A stretch of 64,000 bases of DNA from Phellopilus nigrolimitatus (taxonomy: Eukaryota; Basidiomycota; Agaricomycetes; Hymenochaetales; Hymenochaetaceae): positions 682,001-746,000 of the forward strand of contig JAJOHG010000008.1 of NCBI GenBank assembly GCA_021029095.1. The letters run 5' to 3'. Below, piece after piece: positions 22,067-37,745 of the stretch. Every line of letters begins with the position of its first letter. The stretch's first letter is position 1. The translations under genes were made by a program, and so were the position numbers. The notes below the pieces were generated by a model, which was not told the DNA's origin, did not search any database, and saw nothing but the letters and a program-made list of their open reading frames with translations.

Positions 22067-25000
22067 ATGATGAACAACCCGGGCGGCTTGCTTGCACCTC
22101 CCCCTCCAGCTGCGACAACGAACAAGACGATGAGCAACACGTCGTCCTCAGACTCTATCAGCGAGAGCGGTCAGAGCTCGCCCGACTCGTCGTGCAGCGA
22201 CTCTCCGTTCGTCGGTTTCGAGCGCTCAATTGACACATCCGACCCTCTCAATTTCCTCATGGACTCCGTCACAGCGGACATGCTCTCCAGCGGAGACTCG
22301 TCTGCAGAGGAATCTCTCTTGACATCCTCGACACCGCCTTCGTTGCACGAAAGTCCCACCCGAGACTGGACGGCAACCAAAGATCCTGCTGCACTGTGGG
22401 CACAGACCGACCTTTCTTCAATGTCATTCGACAGTTTCAATTCAGCGATGAATCTCTTGGACTTCGATCCGACGTCTCTAGGCGTCCCGCTTCAATATGA
22501 CCCTATGCTGTTTTCGGATGAAGCCTTTGCGCTCTCAATAGACCCACTGTCCTCTAGCTCGGGTACAAACGCTCCTACCGACCTTTCTTCGTACGCATTC
22601 TCCTTTGGAACAGATAGCTACGCAGACTTGCATGCGCAATCTAGTGATGGAAGCAGTAGAAGGCTTAGTGTCACATCTTCACCATCCTCGTCTAAAGCGT
22701 CACTGTCGCCTGCAATGGACCACACCCAGCCAGCTTCTGTATCTTTACCTAACCAACCTGCGGCGCAGCCTACCGCTGAGCCGCAGATGTCTGAAAATCA
22801 GGCAGTGGATGAGCTTGTTCAACGAGCCAGACAAATTGTGGGCGTTGCAATGATTGCACCCGTAGGAGCAGATCAAACGCGTGAGTGTTTACTTTTCGCA
22901 CATAGCCATGATTGAATGTGACTGATCGAATATAAGCAGAGTCGAACAAACTACCTATACCGCGTTTGCAGCGGCCTGCCCTATCTTCCTCTTCTGCCTC
23001 CTCGCCTACAACCTCTCAGAATGCCTGTTCGCCTACTTCGATGCCTGCGGCACCTCCCGCCCGTACCAAGACATCTCATACCACCATCGAGCGCCGCTAC
23101 CGCACGAACCTCAATGCGCGCATCCAGAGCCTTCGAGCTGCTGTGCCCGCACTGCGTGTATTGGAGCAGAAAGCGGGAAATCGCGTCGGAAACCTGTCAC
23201 TGAAGGCGGGGACACGCCGTGCAAGTGCAGATGCCAACGCCGGGGTTACAGGAGAGGAAGAGGACGTAATTGACGATCGCGGGTTTGTCGACGGCGTAAA
23301 AGTTGCTCGCAAGGGCAGCAAGGCAAACGTGCTCGGCAAGGCGGTTGAGTACATTCGCGTGCTGAAGCGGCGCGAGCTCCGTCTGAAGCGCGAGCAGGAA
23401 GGCTTGAAGGCACTGATATCCGGTCTTGTGGGTGGGCCGCAGCTTGTTCAAGAATGGGAGGCAATGTGGAGAGAGCGATTTGGCGGCCCAGAGAAGGACG
23501 AGGTGGATGGCGAGGACGGCGAGGCTGACGATGAGAACGAGGATGGTGAAGATGATGAAGACGGCGAGGAGGGGGAGGACGGTGGGGACGAGTTGGGAAC
23601 GAGTGCAGGCAAGAAAAGGAAGAGGGCGAAAGTGGATACATTGGCGCCGAAAGCGAAGGGGAAGAAGACCGTCACCGCCGCCCGGCCTCAGCCTCAACAA
23701 CCTGTCCCGATTATGCCTGCGCAATCTCCTTCGACTGCACCCGATCCAGCAGGCATAATTTCTATGTCTATTCCGGTGCAGCCAGAGAAAAGGAAACGAG
23801 GCCGTCCGCGTAAGGTCCCTTTACCCCCCGTCATCTTGCCCAGTAACTTGGTCCCGGATACGTTCACTGCTCAGCAATACCAACAGCAGCAGCAGCAGCC
23901 GATTCGCATGGCGCCTATGGGTGAAGTGAAGATGGAAGTCGATGCGGCTGTGATGTCGCAGAGCCCGTCTATTGCACCGACTCAGCGATCAGAGACACAA
24001 TCGCCTATCCAGCCTCAGAATCCTCAGCCCGCGCAATACCTCCTCGCCGCGTTCGCCTTTTTCTCCTTTGCCAACTCCCCCGTGTCCTTCTACAGGTCGT
24101 CCTGGGACGGCGGACACAACGGGCCTGCACACGAACATTCGCACTCCGGGTCCGTACTCGGCCCTCGTCCAGAACCCAGCGCGCGTTGGCACGGCTCTCC
24201 TTCGCCCATGCTCACTTCCAGCTGGCGCGATGCCGTGCAAGTCATTCACGTTGTCGTCTCCTTCCTTCTACTCGTGTCCGTTGTTACTCCGTGGCTCCCG
24301 CGCGTTATGCGTAGCCGCATCGTGCGCGCTGTACCGCGTACATTCCGCCCTATTCTCGGCGGATCCTTTGTGTCGCATGTCAGCACCAGCTCTGGCGTGA
24401 TGGCACGCTCTGGGTCGTCATCACGCCCTTCGTCAGACGATGAATGTGCTAGTGATGAGGAGAAAGCGGATGCGTCTGGGCGCATGGTGCTCCTTGCAGC
24501 GCTCCATCGTGGACCAGCTCTCACACCGGTGCTGGAAGTCGAGCTCCTGCGTGAGGCGCTAGGTTTGGGCACGGGCGTATTTGGTCTGGTCATGTCACTG
24601 GCGCGCCAGGTAGGCGCGCCGAGGAAGAGTCACTCTAGGTTTGGACTCGAGCGAAGGATGCTGGAGCAGCGGGCATTTTTGAGATTGGCCGAGCTTGTTG
24701 CATTGGATGGTGCGTTCACGACCTTGTTTTTCCTTCTTTCTGACCTTATGTGTACTGATTTTGTTTTGATATGACTTCAGTACATGCGTCTGTGCTCACG
24801 CGAATCCAAACGTACCTATACGCTTTCAAGTTCTTTTCTGTCTTCTCAGCTTCTGCAGCAGACATCTCAACTCTGGCTTTGATAATCCAATCGTTATGGC
24901 GGGCGAAGAGCACTTCGTTGTGGGCACTTGCACTCAGTCGCGCGCAGGGTAAGGGCTCTCTCAGCCCTCACATTTCGAGAACGTTTGAGACATTTGTCTT

Positions 25001-25745
25001 GGAAAATTTGACCGTCGACGAGGCAGCACAAAAGATCGCGAAGCTAGACTTGAAGACTTTTGTGCCACATCATACGCCATCTTCACTTTCTGACTCCTTC
25101 TCAGAGAGCAGCGAGGGCGACTATCGTGCATCTACCAGCCCGCTTGCAGTCCTGGCCAGCCAGCTCATTCGGGACAACATTCGCGAGCAGGCAGAGCTTG
25201 TGTTTTTGCAGACTGTTTCTGGTGAGATGGACCGGGAGCCAGCCGCCAGTGACCCCGACTCGGCGGACCGCGAGATGCGGCGCATCGTCGCTGCGGGCCG
25301 TTCGCTCGACATGCACACGGCCGACCTCGTCGACCTCTTTGAACAAGTCTGCAATCCGACGCCATACTTCGCGCCCGTCGCCGCTTCCGAGACAGCGCTG
25401 GACGATGAAACAACTGGCGAGGACGAGGACGGCGAGCTTCGCGCGCTGCTGCACGCTGTTGTGTTGTACAGGCGTATCTTCCCTTCCACGCTACTCAACA
25501 TAGCAGCCGAAGGTGACGGGTGCAGGTCATCGGGCATCGCCATATCGTCGATCTCCATCTCGCTGACGATGCCTTCGCCGCCGCCGTCCCCATCTCGTAA
25601 GAACGCAGCGCTCCATCTCTCTCTGCGGCGGTGCCTCGACTCCGCGGCCTTTGACAGTGGGGATGCGCTCGAGGATGCGCGCGACCGTGTAGTGGACATG
25701 CTGACGTCTGAGGCTGCGGGTTGGCCGAAGCGTCTGCAGTACTAG
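22067..25745 (+). CDS. SRE1: SREBP-type sterol-regulated bHLH transcription factor
   Basis: ER-membrane precursor whose cleaved N-terminal part activates sterol and, in fungi, hypoxia genes. Three exons join in phase: 22067-22880, 22940-24709 and 24781-25745, giving 1182 residues. The first 270 residues are Ser/Pro/Asp-rich, as expected of an activation domain. The bHLH begins near residue 318 with TTIERRYRTNLNARIQSLR, carrying the tyrosine in the basic region that marks SREBPs where other bHLH factors have arginine. Helix 2 follows near 400 (LGKAVEYIRVLKRR) after an unusually long loop of about 45 residues. An acidic stretch follows near 450. Two hydrophobic segments near residues 637-657 and 705-723 with a Ser/His-rich loop between them form the expected hairpin. 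The C-terminal domain that meets SCAP is only about 450 residues and weakly conserved. Confidence 0.9.
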
Positions 25746-27053
25746 GTTAATTTTTGAGTTCTCTTGATTGTATTTATGGACAGATTTCTTGATCTGTTTC
25801 GATTGTTACGCACTTTTGCTTAAATGTATTCTTATGGTCGTTTTTAATACTAAATATTTCAATACGAGTCTACTTGATGGGTTTTGTCCTGTTCAGCCAC
25901 TTACGACCATGTCGGAAGTTTTCGCATCTCAGGGACTCGGACCTTGGATCAATGTCAAACCGTGCTTTCGACAAGCAAGATTATCTGCAGGGCTTGTAAA
26001 AAGGACGCCAGATCTAAGAGCAAACGCAGCGTCGACCGATCCCTACGTCCGGGACGAGTGCCAATCCCTACCTTTGGGGACGATGTCGACGACTTTGAAG
26101 GCGGGAACACATTTTTAGGACTTTGTAATTTTCTAGACGAACTCGTTTTTTCCTGTGGACATATTCTCAATTACTGGCTTCCGATGTGTGCAATATTTGT
26201 ATTCTTTCAAAATAATGTACATGTCATTTTCAAGTTGGATTTTGTGTGTATTATCATCTAATGAACATCTCCCCGATTTACCAGTCTTACGGTGTAGATT
26301 CATTACCCGCTGTCAGTTATGCAAATGACACTGTAACAACCGCTTCTTTCGACGTTTCACAGACGACATTTACTCATATACTCAATACCGACAAATGTTT
26401 TCACTTGGATCCAGACCAGGAAAAGTGTTCTACAGTTGTCACCTGGGGGTGGAAAGTCTTTCAATATCTAGTCATTATTTAAATTAAAAGACATGTACAG
26501 CCGATTTTACCTCATCATTCCTCACAGGGGAAATTATCTGTACGGTTCACTTCAAACCCCTTTTTTCGTACAAAGAAAGGTACCGGAACATTTAGATCTC
26601 CGAAGAATTTTTATTCTGCTGTGCAGTTAGGAAATTTGAAAGGTAAATGCACACGCTCTGCTGACTTTCAAGTCAAGGATCGTAAAAATCAGACTACAAA
26701 CATGCATTCCTCTCGACATGGGACAATTGAAGTTCACCACTCGGAGCTTTTGAGATAGCATTGAGGCTTGAACCAAACAGTCGGACGTCGATCCCCGAAG
26801 CGCCAGCCACATTTTGACATCCTAATTCCCTTATACGGGATTGATCTGCATCATGGATTAGGGTTCGTGTGAACTGCCTGGTAGACGCACGCGCTTCCCC
26901 AGCCTCTTGTCCAGAGACTACCACCTTGGTTATCTACTACACCTCAATTCCGTGATCGATGAGTCCAAAACAATGTAAATGTTTTCGTCCACGCTATCCT
27001 TTACCAATAAAATACTAAAGATAGGATTAGGAACAGCACAGAAAGGCCGACGG
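25746..27053. other. Intergenic, no gene seen
   Basis: 1.3 kb between SRE1 and F-box-like copy D. Short open frames near 25768-26261 and 26246-26482 lack start context, domains and splice partners. The copy D promoter and perhaps its first exon (around 26950-27050) lie at its right end. Confidence 0.45.
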
Positions 27054-29402
27054 ATAATTCTCAGGCTCGGGGGAGTGTCGACACTCGCAATGGCAACATC
27101 AAAAGGCGAAGGACTCACAACAAGACAAATGTCGGCAGACTCGAGCCCTTGGGTCGCAGACGCCTTGCAGGCAGACTTTCTTCGATGATGAGCATACCCG
27201 TCGACGTCTTTTGCGAGGTGAGATCCCCCATAGCCCCGTTATCGATCCTGACTTGGCGCTTAATGTGATTATATCAACAGATCGCTCATTATTTGTCACC
27301 CAGAGACATTTTGAACATGGCACGGTCCTCTAAATCACTTCGTATGTTACTCATGTCGAAGAGTTCGATGCATATATGGCGAGCGGCAGAGAACGCCATA
27401 GGACTCCCGGAACGCCCTTCTGATCTCAGCTCTCCGCAATACGCAACCTTGGTTTTCGATAAATATTGCATGGTCGGATCAATTTCGTTCCAGAACTCTA
27501 AGCCAAAAAAAAGTCTTTTAACTTAACTGTCTTGCACTTGACAGGATTGTGGGTCCGCGGGCGCCCGTGCTTCGAGCTTCTGGAGCGTGCTGAGGCTTCG
27601 ACTATGCACAGAATGTGACTCCAAAAAGTCCGATAAAATACCTTTAGGATTTGCGTTTTACATCTAATCACGCTCATCCCTTTGTCTCCAGTATCGACCA
27701 CGAGGACGGGATTAGTTCATCCCTGGACGTACCCCACAACCTTCGTATCTGCGAGCTCGTACCTTCTTCATTCATGAGTATGGTGATATCCTCACGCAAG
27801 CTTTTTTTCACTCATTCAAACTCTTTGTGCGCAGCGTCCTTTGATACAAAGGATCAAGAGTCATTTTCCCATGAGCTGAAAACGTTGCCAGATAATGTCG
27901 GCTTTTACTCTGTGGAAGAGGCCACAATAATGTATAAAAAATGGCGTTCCTTGAAACCTGCAAAGAGGAAGGAATTCCTTGCCGAACGATTGGACTTTGT
28001 ATATGAGACTGTCTCGGTGCGTCCTGATACAGAAACCGAAGAAAACTCATGAACTCGTCTTTGTAGCATTCCAAAAAGCTGGATGATTGGCTTGCTTCAA
28101 AGAAAATGGCAAGGCCTCAGAAAATACGGGAATTAAAGACATGTCACAAGATAAGGTATTGCTTTCTTTCCGGAGTCTCCTTACGTGGATAATACGCTCA
28201 CATGCATTCTATAGTGTACTCAATAAATTGCGAGCTCTGGGTTATACAAATGGAGACTTCTACCCGGGGGGAAGTTTTGACGAGTCTGGCTGGAAGTGGG
28301 ACTCGCTGCTTCATCAACCGCGTAAACTCACTGAAAGAAGTGTGTTGTCTGTCGTCTCCCAACGTCAACGCACCATAGTTTAATTCCTCTTTTTAATCCT
28401 GCCCCCAACATAGCCTGGAACAATATCCGATGGAAGCTTGAACAGACTATCCACCTCCGCCGGGAGAAGCGGAGGCTTGCACACAGGTCCCCTCTACTCG
28501 AACTGTGCTGCGAAGTCATAAAATCTGACGAGGGCAAAAACTGTTGCGTGACTGCGTCCACATTCTTCGCCTTGCCAGATATTGCGGCACTAGTGAATGC
28601 AGTGGACATTTCACAGGAGGACCGGGAATACACGCGTATCAAGTTCGTTGAGTTCATCGAAGCATCCCGCCAGAAGGTCGAGGGTGAATGTGCAGTCAAG
28701 CTTACTGACGTCCGCCGCAACGCGGGGCTCGACTCACGAGGGTTTAATAGCCTACCCTGGCCCGAAACTGAGGGAAATTCCGTGGATTCTGAAACACTCG
28801 TCCGCCATGCCACAGCATTCTGGGTTAGGCCGCCTGCTAATTACTTGTTCGCGGTCAATGTAAGAACATTCGCAGACATTATGCGTGCGCTGTGCATCCG
28901 CTCCGTGCAGACGTTTACACAGCCCGATAAAATGTACGATAACTGGGAGCACATGCCGTACCGACCGACACCGATAGTGTTGCGGATAGCGGATGCGCTC
29001 TTCGCAGATCTGTGCTTCCCTCCATCTACTACCATGGTACAAATGGAAGAACTTGGGCCAGTATTCACATGCCAACGGTGCACCGTGACGCAGAGGCGAA
29101 TGTCCTGGACAGACCTTGTATGCGCGTCTTCGATGTCGTTGTACTTGATTGGTTTGGCTGAAGGTTTTTTGTCAGGTTGACCACTTCTTTAACGAAGCGA
29201 ATCTATTCGCAGAGTTCTCTGCTAGGCCAGTCTCTGTTATCGTGTTTGATGCTTATTCTTGCTGATGTTACTGGCCTCGCGATACAGGGTATTTGGTCAA
29301 CGTCTACCCACAGATGCTCACGATGTGACTACTTCTGAATCTCTAGTTGAAATCTCTGCGAACGCGCAAACACTGATTCGAGGTTACGGACAAATCGGAT
29401 AG
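27054..29402 (+). CDS. F-box-like protein, copy D (inverted, apparently open)
   Basis: Same gene as copies A-C but on the other strand, across SRE1. A conserved block starts after an AG at 27054 (SVDTRNGNIKRRR), reads LAGRLSSMMSIPVDVFCE and joins IAHYLSPRDILNMARSSKSL...IWRAAENAIGLP, ending FDKYCM. After an intron comes DCGSAGARASSFWSVLRLRL with C-T-E-C, then IDHEDGISSSL, YSVEEATIMYKKWRSLKPAK, a linker ending HKIR, ALGYTNGDFYPGG...RKLTER, TWNNIRWKLEQTI and a long exon to 29117 with PYRPTPIVLRIADALF and FTCQRC. Terminal exons carry WTDL-VDHFFNEAN and RLPTDAHDVTTSESLV, with a stop at 29400-29402. I found no in-frame stop once introns are removed; one intron would be only 37 nt. The first coding exon is not fixed. 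Function beyond F-box-like is unknown. Confidence 0.6.
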
Positions 29403-29752
29403 ATTAGTAAGCAGCTAGCAATGCATATAGGCTGATCGTTTGTAACTTGCAATCTATCGCGTTTGCCCACCACCGCCAATGACACTGTGCACGATTGCAG
29501 GCGCCCGTATTTTCAACAAAACTCTACTGAGTTATGGATCAGCAGTTCAACTACAGGTAATAGATTGATCTTGTAATCATAAACGGACTGTGGGTCTTGA
29601 CAGTGTTGACACTTTCTACTGCTCGTTGTAGCTCTTTCTTTTCCCTCCTTTCTGGAAGTCCTGTAAACCCTTTTTCGTTTTCCGCCCTTTTCCTCCCTCT
29701 TCTTTTCTTGCAACACGACGAGTTGTGCAAACGAACAGGTTTGAAGCACATA
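29403..29752. other. Intergenic, no gene seen
   Basis: 350 bp between copy D and the inverted-repeat element. A T/C-rich stretch runs at 29630-29710. Nothing coding is recognised. Confidence 0.5.
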
Positions 29753-30187
29753 CAGGTGGGTGTAGAAAGTCTACGGCCCCCCTAAATAAGGAAGGTGGTT
29801 CCCGCCGTGCCGCCCGAGTGTCCACATCGTTGCATTCACCTAAGAAAAGACTAAACAGGATGTCTAACTGGAAAAAAAAACTTTTTTATACATGTATGAT
29901 GAGAATACAATGTATACGCGGTCGATTCGAGGTTGTACCGTTCGCTTTCCACTGCTATCACGTGATGCAGGCTGTAGCCCTGACCACATTTCCAAGCTTG
30001 GTTTCAGGTCCGATAAAGGCCCCGCCGCAAAGACTGCATAAGATACAATGCATTTTTGGGTGATTCGAGCTGGCAGTGTGCCGTAGGCAATGGTGAATGA
30101 CAATGGAGGATGCGGATGAGTGTGTGCGACGCGGACGGGAGCCACCTTCCTTATTTAGGGGGGCCGTAGACTTTCTACACCCACCTG
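29753..30187. mobile_element. TA-flanked miniature inverted-repeat element 1
   Basis: A 435-bp unit with terminal inverted repeats of about 48 bp that begin CAGGTGGGTGTAGAAAG on each strand and are identical for most of their length. A TA dinucleotide stands directly outside each end (29751-29752 and 30188-30189), the duplication left by Tc1/mariner-type transposases, including the Pogo/Fot1 group. The inside has no transposase frame, so it is a non-autonomous MITE. It ends 177 bp before the start codon of the MYND protein gene. Confidence 0.8.
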
Positions 30188-30364
30188 TACCTAGTCGGAC
30201 TCCAAACCTACCGATAGCCGAAGACTGAAGGATCGACGCTAGTTTCCTTGGTAGAACATCTACTCTAATCCGCCAGCCGTCAGCCTGTCTGCTGTAACGG
30301 CGACCGTGCCAGGAGTTTTATTACTTCTGATACAGTGTCGGCACCGTGCAGCCGACCAGCAATA

Positions 30365-32918
30365 ATGCCTGGGCCTGGTAAAAAGCAGAAAGCCAAAACG
30401 GAGAGCAAGGGCAACGTCAATCGACCTGCAGCGACGACCGAGACGAATGACGATACCTCCAAGCCTTCCGATACGTTGATGGTGCATCGTACTTTTGCGG
30501 ACGATATCGACAACGTGAAGGGATGGAATGCGATCGTAGATCTTCTCTGTGTTGTTCTGGATCTTCCGGGTGAGCTGGATTTCGCTCTGGTTGTGCCGAA
30601 GAGCTCGATGGACCGACATACTATCTACATGGATTTGATTATTTCCTGATTATGCGTGAAGACATGTCCACGCGAAATGGGTACAAGAAAATTCACAAGG
30701 ACTTTCCTGCTATTTATGGTCGTCTCAACAATACGTACAATGCATTTTCTTCAAATGATAGAGTCGTCGGTGGAGTTGTGGGCATATACGCCAAAATGTC
30801 CGCGGACACAATTCTACGAGACAGACTGTTCGAGGACAACAGTATGTTCTATACTTGTCTGACCGCTAATTACTTATAATCCACAGGCCTGCTCCCAAAG
30901 ATAATAGCACTCCTAGACAGGCCAGCGTGTTGCCATGTTGTTCTGCAGGCTTTGAGCACTATCACTGTCCACAGCGGACAGAAAGTACGTCTTGAGATCG
31001 CTAAGAAGACACCCGCCCTCCTCAAACTACTCGAGGAGCAGCCCGATGACGCGAAGGCATCCGAACTCTCCATATGTATTATCGCTCATACAGTGTCGTG
31101 CGTGCTCGGAGATGAGGTACAACCGGACGCGAAACTACTCAAGATGCTTGACATGTCGCGACTTCTGCGCAATGTGCTCGCGCAGCTCCGCAAGCCATCA
31201 GCATCTATCGACCTTGTCGACCATGCATTGCGCATTCTCGTGATCTCGGCGCGCCACTGTGAGGTACAGTTTGCCGAGTGCGCGGGCGCAAGTGACTTTC
31301 TCGTCGCGTGCTCACGGGGCTCAAGCTTGTCTGTGCGCTGCGCCGGTGTGATTGGTGTAATGCGCTTGAAGATCGCACACATAAGAGTTGATAGAACCGT
31401 TGTCGACCCGCAGCGCCTCATGGCCACAGCTCAAAAACGGGTCCCAGATCATCTCGTCGACGCAATCATGGACCGTGGCTCGTTCGGCGACATGATTGAC
31501 GCCATGCTCGCATCACGCGATTACCAGGATGCCATGTCAGAGGTGCGTTCCCTGCACATAGAGTCAACGAGCATGGATCGTAAACGAAAATGCGCAGGTC
31601 GTACGGGACCACGACTTTGTCCGTCTGGGGCGCTCGATTGGCGAGCTCGTCCTACGCACGGAATTGTCAGTTACGGATGGCATGTGGCAATCGCCGCATC
31701 CGCGCACAGGACGCATGGAGATCATGGATGTTGGGTTAGGTTTCACACACTGGCTCGATGCACTGCCGCGTTGCGCGGCAGCACTCCGTACGACGGGCGT
31801 TCCGGGAGAGATCGATATTGCAGACATCGTTGAGCTCAAGTTTCTCGTCGTACGAGGCCGGTTTCCGGAGGCGCATGTGCTCGCACGGCGTGCACTCGCG
31901 CGGAACTCCCGTGTCGGTTTCTTCTACTACGTGCTCACGCTCGGCGTAGATAAGGCGGAAGGACTGCGCTACGCGAAGAAGGGCCTGAAGTGTCCCAATT
32001 TGACGGATTATGTGCGCTATGCGCTGCTGTTCCGCGCAGCAGAACACGCTCTTAATCTTGGTCTAGCGGCACTGCTGGAGGCATCAACAGGAAACTCGGG
32101 CTGGGACGAGGGGATGGCATTCATACTGTCTGCCTGGGAGGACACAAAAGCATTTATGGAGAACGCCTCGCCAGACGCAATTGCTATGAAGACTGACATC
32201 TGCATGTACATCATCCTGACCTTCGTCATCAAAGGATCGGAAATTGGACCTGACTTGAAAGAACTCCAGGTAAGTTTTCGGATTTTCGAGCAGAAAACAC
32301 GGTATCTCGATCTGATGCGCTCAGGTCGCTATAGAGAAACTCAAGATTGCCTACGAGCTCAACGCGCACTTCGGGCGACAGATATCGAAGACACAGACAC
32401 GTCTTGCGTGGGAAATGCTGCTCGCCCGCACATCGCATGCCGCAAAGCAGTGGGATGCAGATATCTCACGCATTTGTGCGCGCATGCAGAGTTCAGATGC
32501 GAATGGGCCAAGCCTCGGAGATGCGCAAGAAAAGGCCGAGGATTACCTTGCGGCATGGCTCGACGAGCCGAGCGTCGGCGATGACGAGGACGAGGGCGAC
32601 GTAGCGGCGCGTAAGGAGCAAGTCTTTGGGCACACGCACAGACATGGGCGCGCACACGCGCACCACCGTGCCCGTGCGCCCGAGGTACCAAGCAAGAGCA
32701 GTACTGCGCTGTATAGGTGTGCTTGGTGCAATGCGCCAAGTGCAATTCTTAAGAAGTGCAGCGGGTGTGAGAAAGCCAGGTATGGGCGCTCGGCTCATAC
32801 AACCTGGTTCCTTTTTCTATTCTTATACCTCTGATCTCGTTGCAGGTACTGCGACGCGGCGTGTCAGAAAGAGCATTGGAGAGGGGGCCACAAAAAGGTA
32901 TGTAAGCGCGGCGCGTGA
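30365..32918 (+). CDS. MYND-type zinc finger protein with armadillo-like body
   Basis: Six exons join in phase: 30365-30569, 30662-30841, 30887-31542, 31598-32269, 32325-32779 and 32846-32918, giving 746 residues. The N-terminus is Lys/Thr-rich. The middle is helical and reads like armadillo/HEAT repeats (LLPKIIALLDRPACCHVVL, LVDHALRILVISARHCE), then a region of TPR-like helices. The C-terminus is a complete MYND finger: CAWCNAPSAILKKCSGC, then RYCDAACQKEHWRGGHKKVC, with the split at the last intron. MYND fingers mediate protein-protein contacts. No SET domain is present, so methyltransferase activity is not suggested. The gene is bracketed by two MITE-like elements. Intron 2 is 45 nt, short but canonical. 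Family recognition is firm; the specific role is unknown. Confidence 0.85.
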
Positions 32919-33098
32919 GCGCTGAAATCTTGGCCTTGAGATTTGCGTAACGTCGTAAAGGTATGTCTCTTGGAATGACCTTTCTCTTGCTTCGTCATAT
33001 ATGATGATGGTGATAGATCTAGATGGCTTGAATTCGGAAATCGGGTTTTTAGCAGTTTGGGAGAAGAGAAGGTTTATGAAAAATGTGTAGATAATATA

Positions 33099-33744
33099 CA
33101 GTATACTACACCTCCTTTTGACACCCAATCAATTATTGCCCTTCTTTACCACATATGGCCACTTTTTTTCAAAACTAAATTATAGAATGAATGCTAGTTA
33201 TGCCAGGAGCACTCCATGAAATTCCTGGGACGTTCTGTTCACAGATGCAAATAAAATAAAAGGTTCACGAAAACAGGGCTTTTGTCACGTCCGCAGGTCC
33301 TTTTGACACCTGTGACGCCGTTACAGATGGTGCGTCAAGAGAGACGACGCGCGTTGGAAGATCTGCCAGGGTCACGCTCAGACACAAACTCAGCAGTTTC
33401 TTGTGTACCCTGCTCTCTGTTTTCCATTGATAACTTAACTTAAAAGGGCGTTTGAAGCCCTTCTTATGCTGCATATTTCTGTATAATTTTTAGGACAGTC
33501 GGCAATATCAAATAATTAATAACCACAGATTTTGATTGCATTATGTCGAAAAAATGCTGATTTTGGTACATATTCTGCTCTCAAGAATGAACAGATAGAT
33601 ATTTTATTCTCTAAATACATACAGGGGTAGGATGACCTTGAGTGAACATGCATATAAATTTTCAGGCAGAAATGTCAAAAATTAGAAGAGGAAATGTGGG
33701 GTGTCAAAAGGACTAGTGGTGTCAAAAGGAGGTGTAGTATACTG
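33099..33744. mobile_element. TA-flanked inverted-repeat element 2
   Basis: A 646-bp unit whose ends are inverted repeats of about 27 bp beginning CAGTATACTACACC, with TA directly outside both ends (33097-33098 and 33745-33746). The sub-terminal word TCCTTTTGACACC occurs at 33113-33125 and 33298-33310, and inverted at 33700-33712 and 33718-33730, a layout expected for transposase binding sites. Only short frames occur inside (the longest is 69 codons on the minus strand at 33265-33474, without a recognised domain). Non-autonomous Tc1/mariner or Pogo-like element. It starts 180 bp after the MYND gene stop. Confidence 0.8.

Positions 33745-37745
<4,001 letters not shown>

Noticed and set aside
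33265..33474. 69-codon frame inside inverted-repeat element 2 as a transposase remnant
   Set aside because: It shows no DDE/D or helix-turn-helix motif, so I could not support a transposase call.
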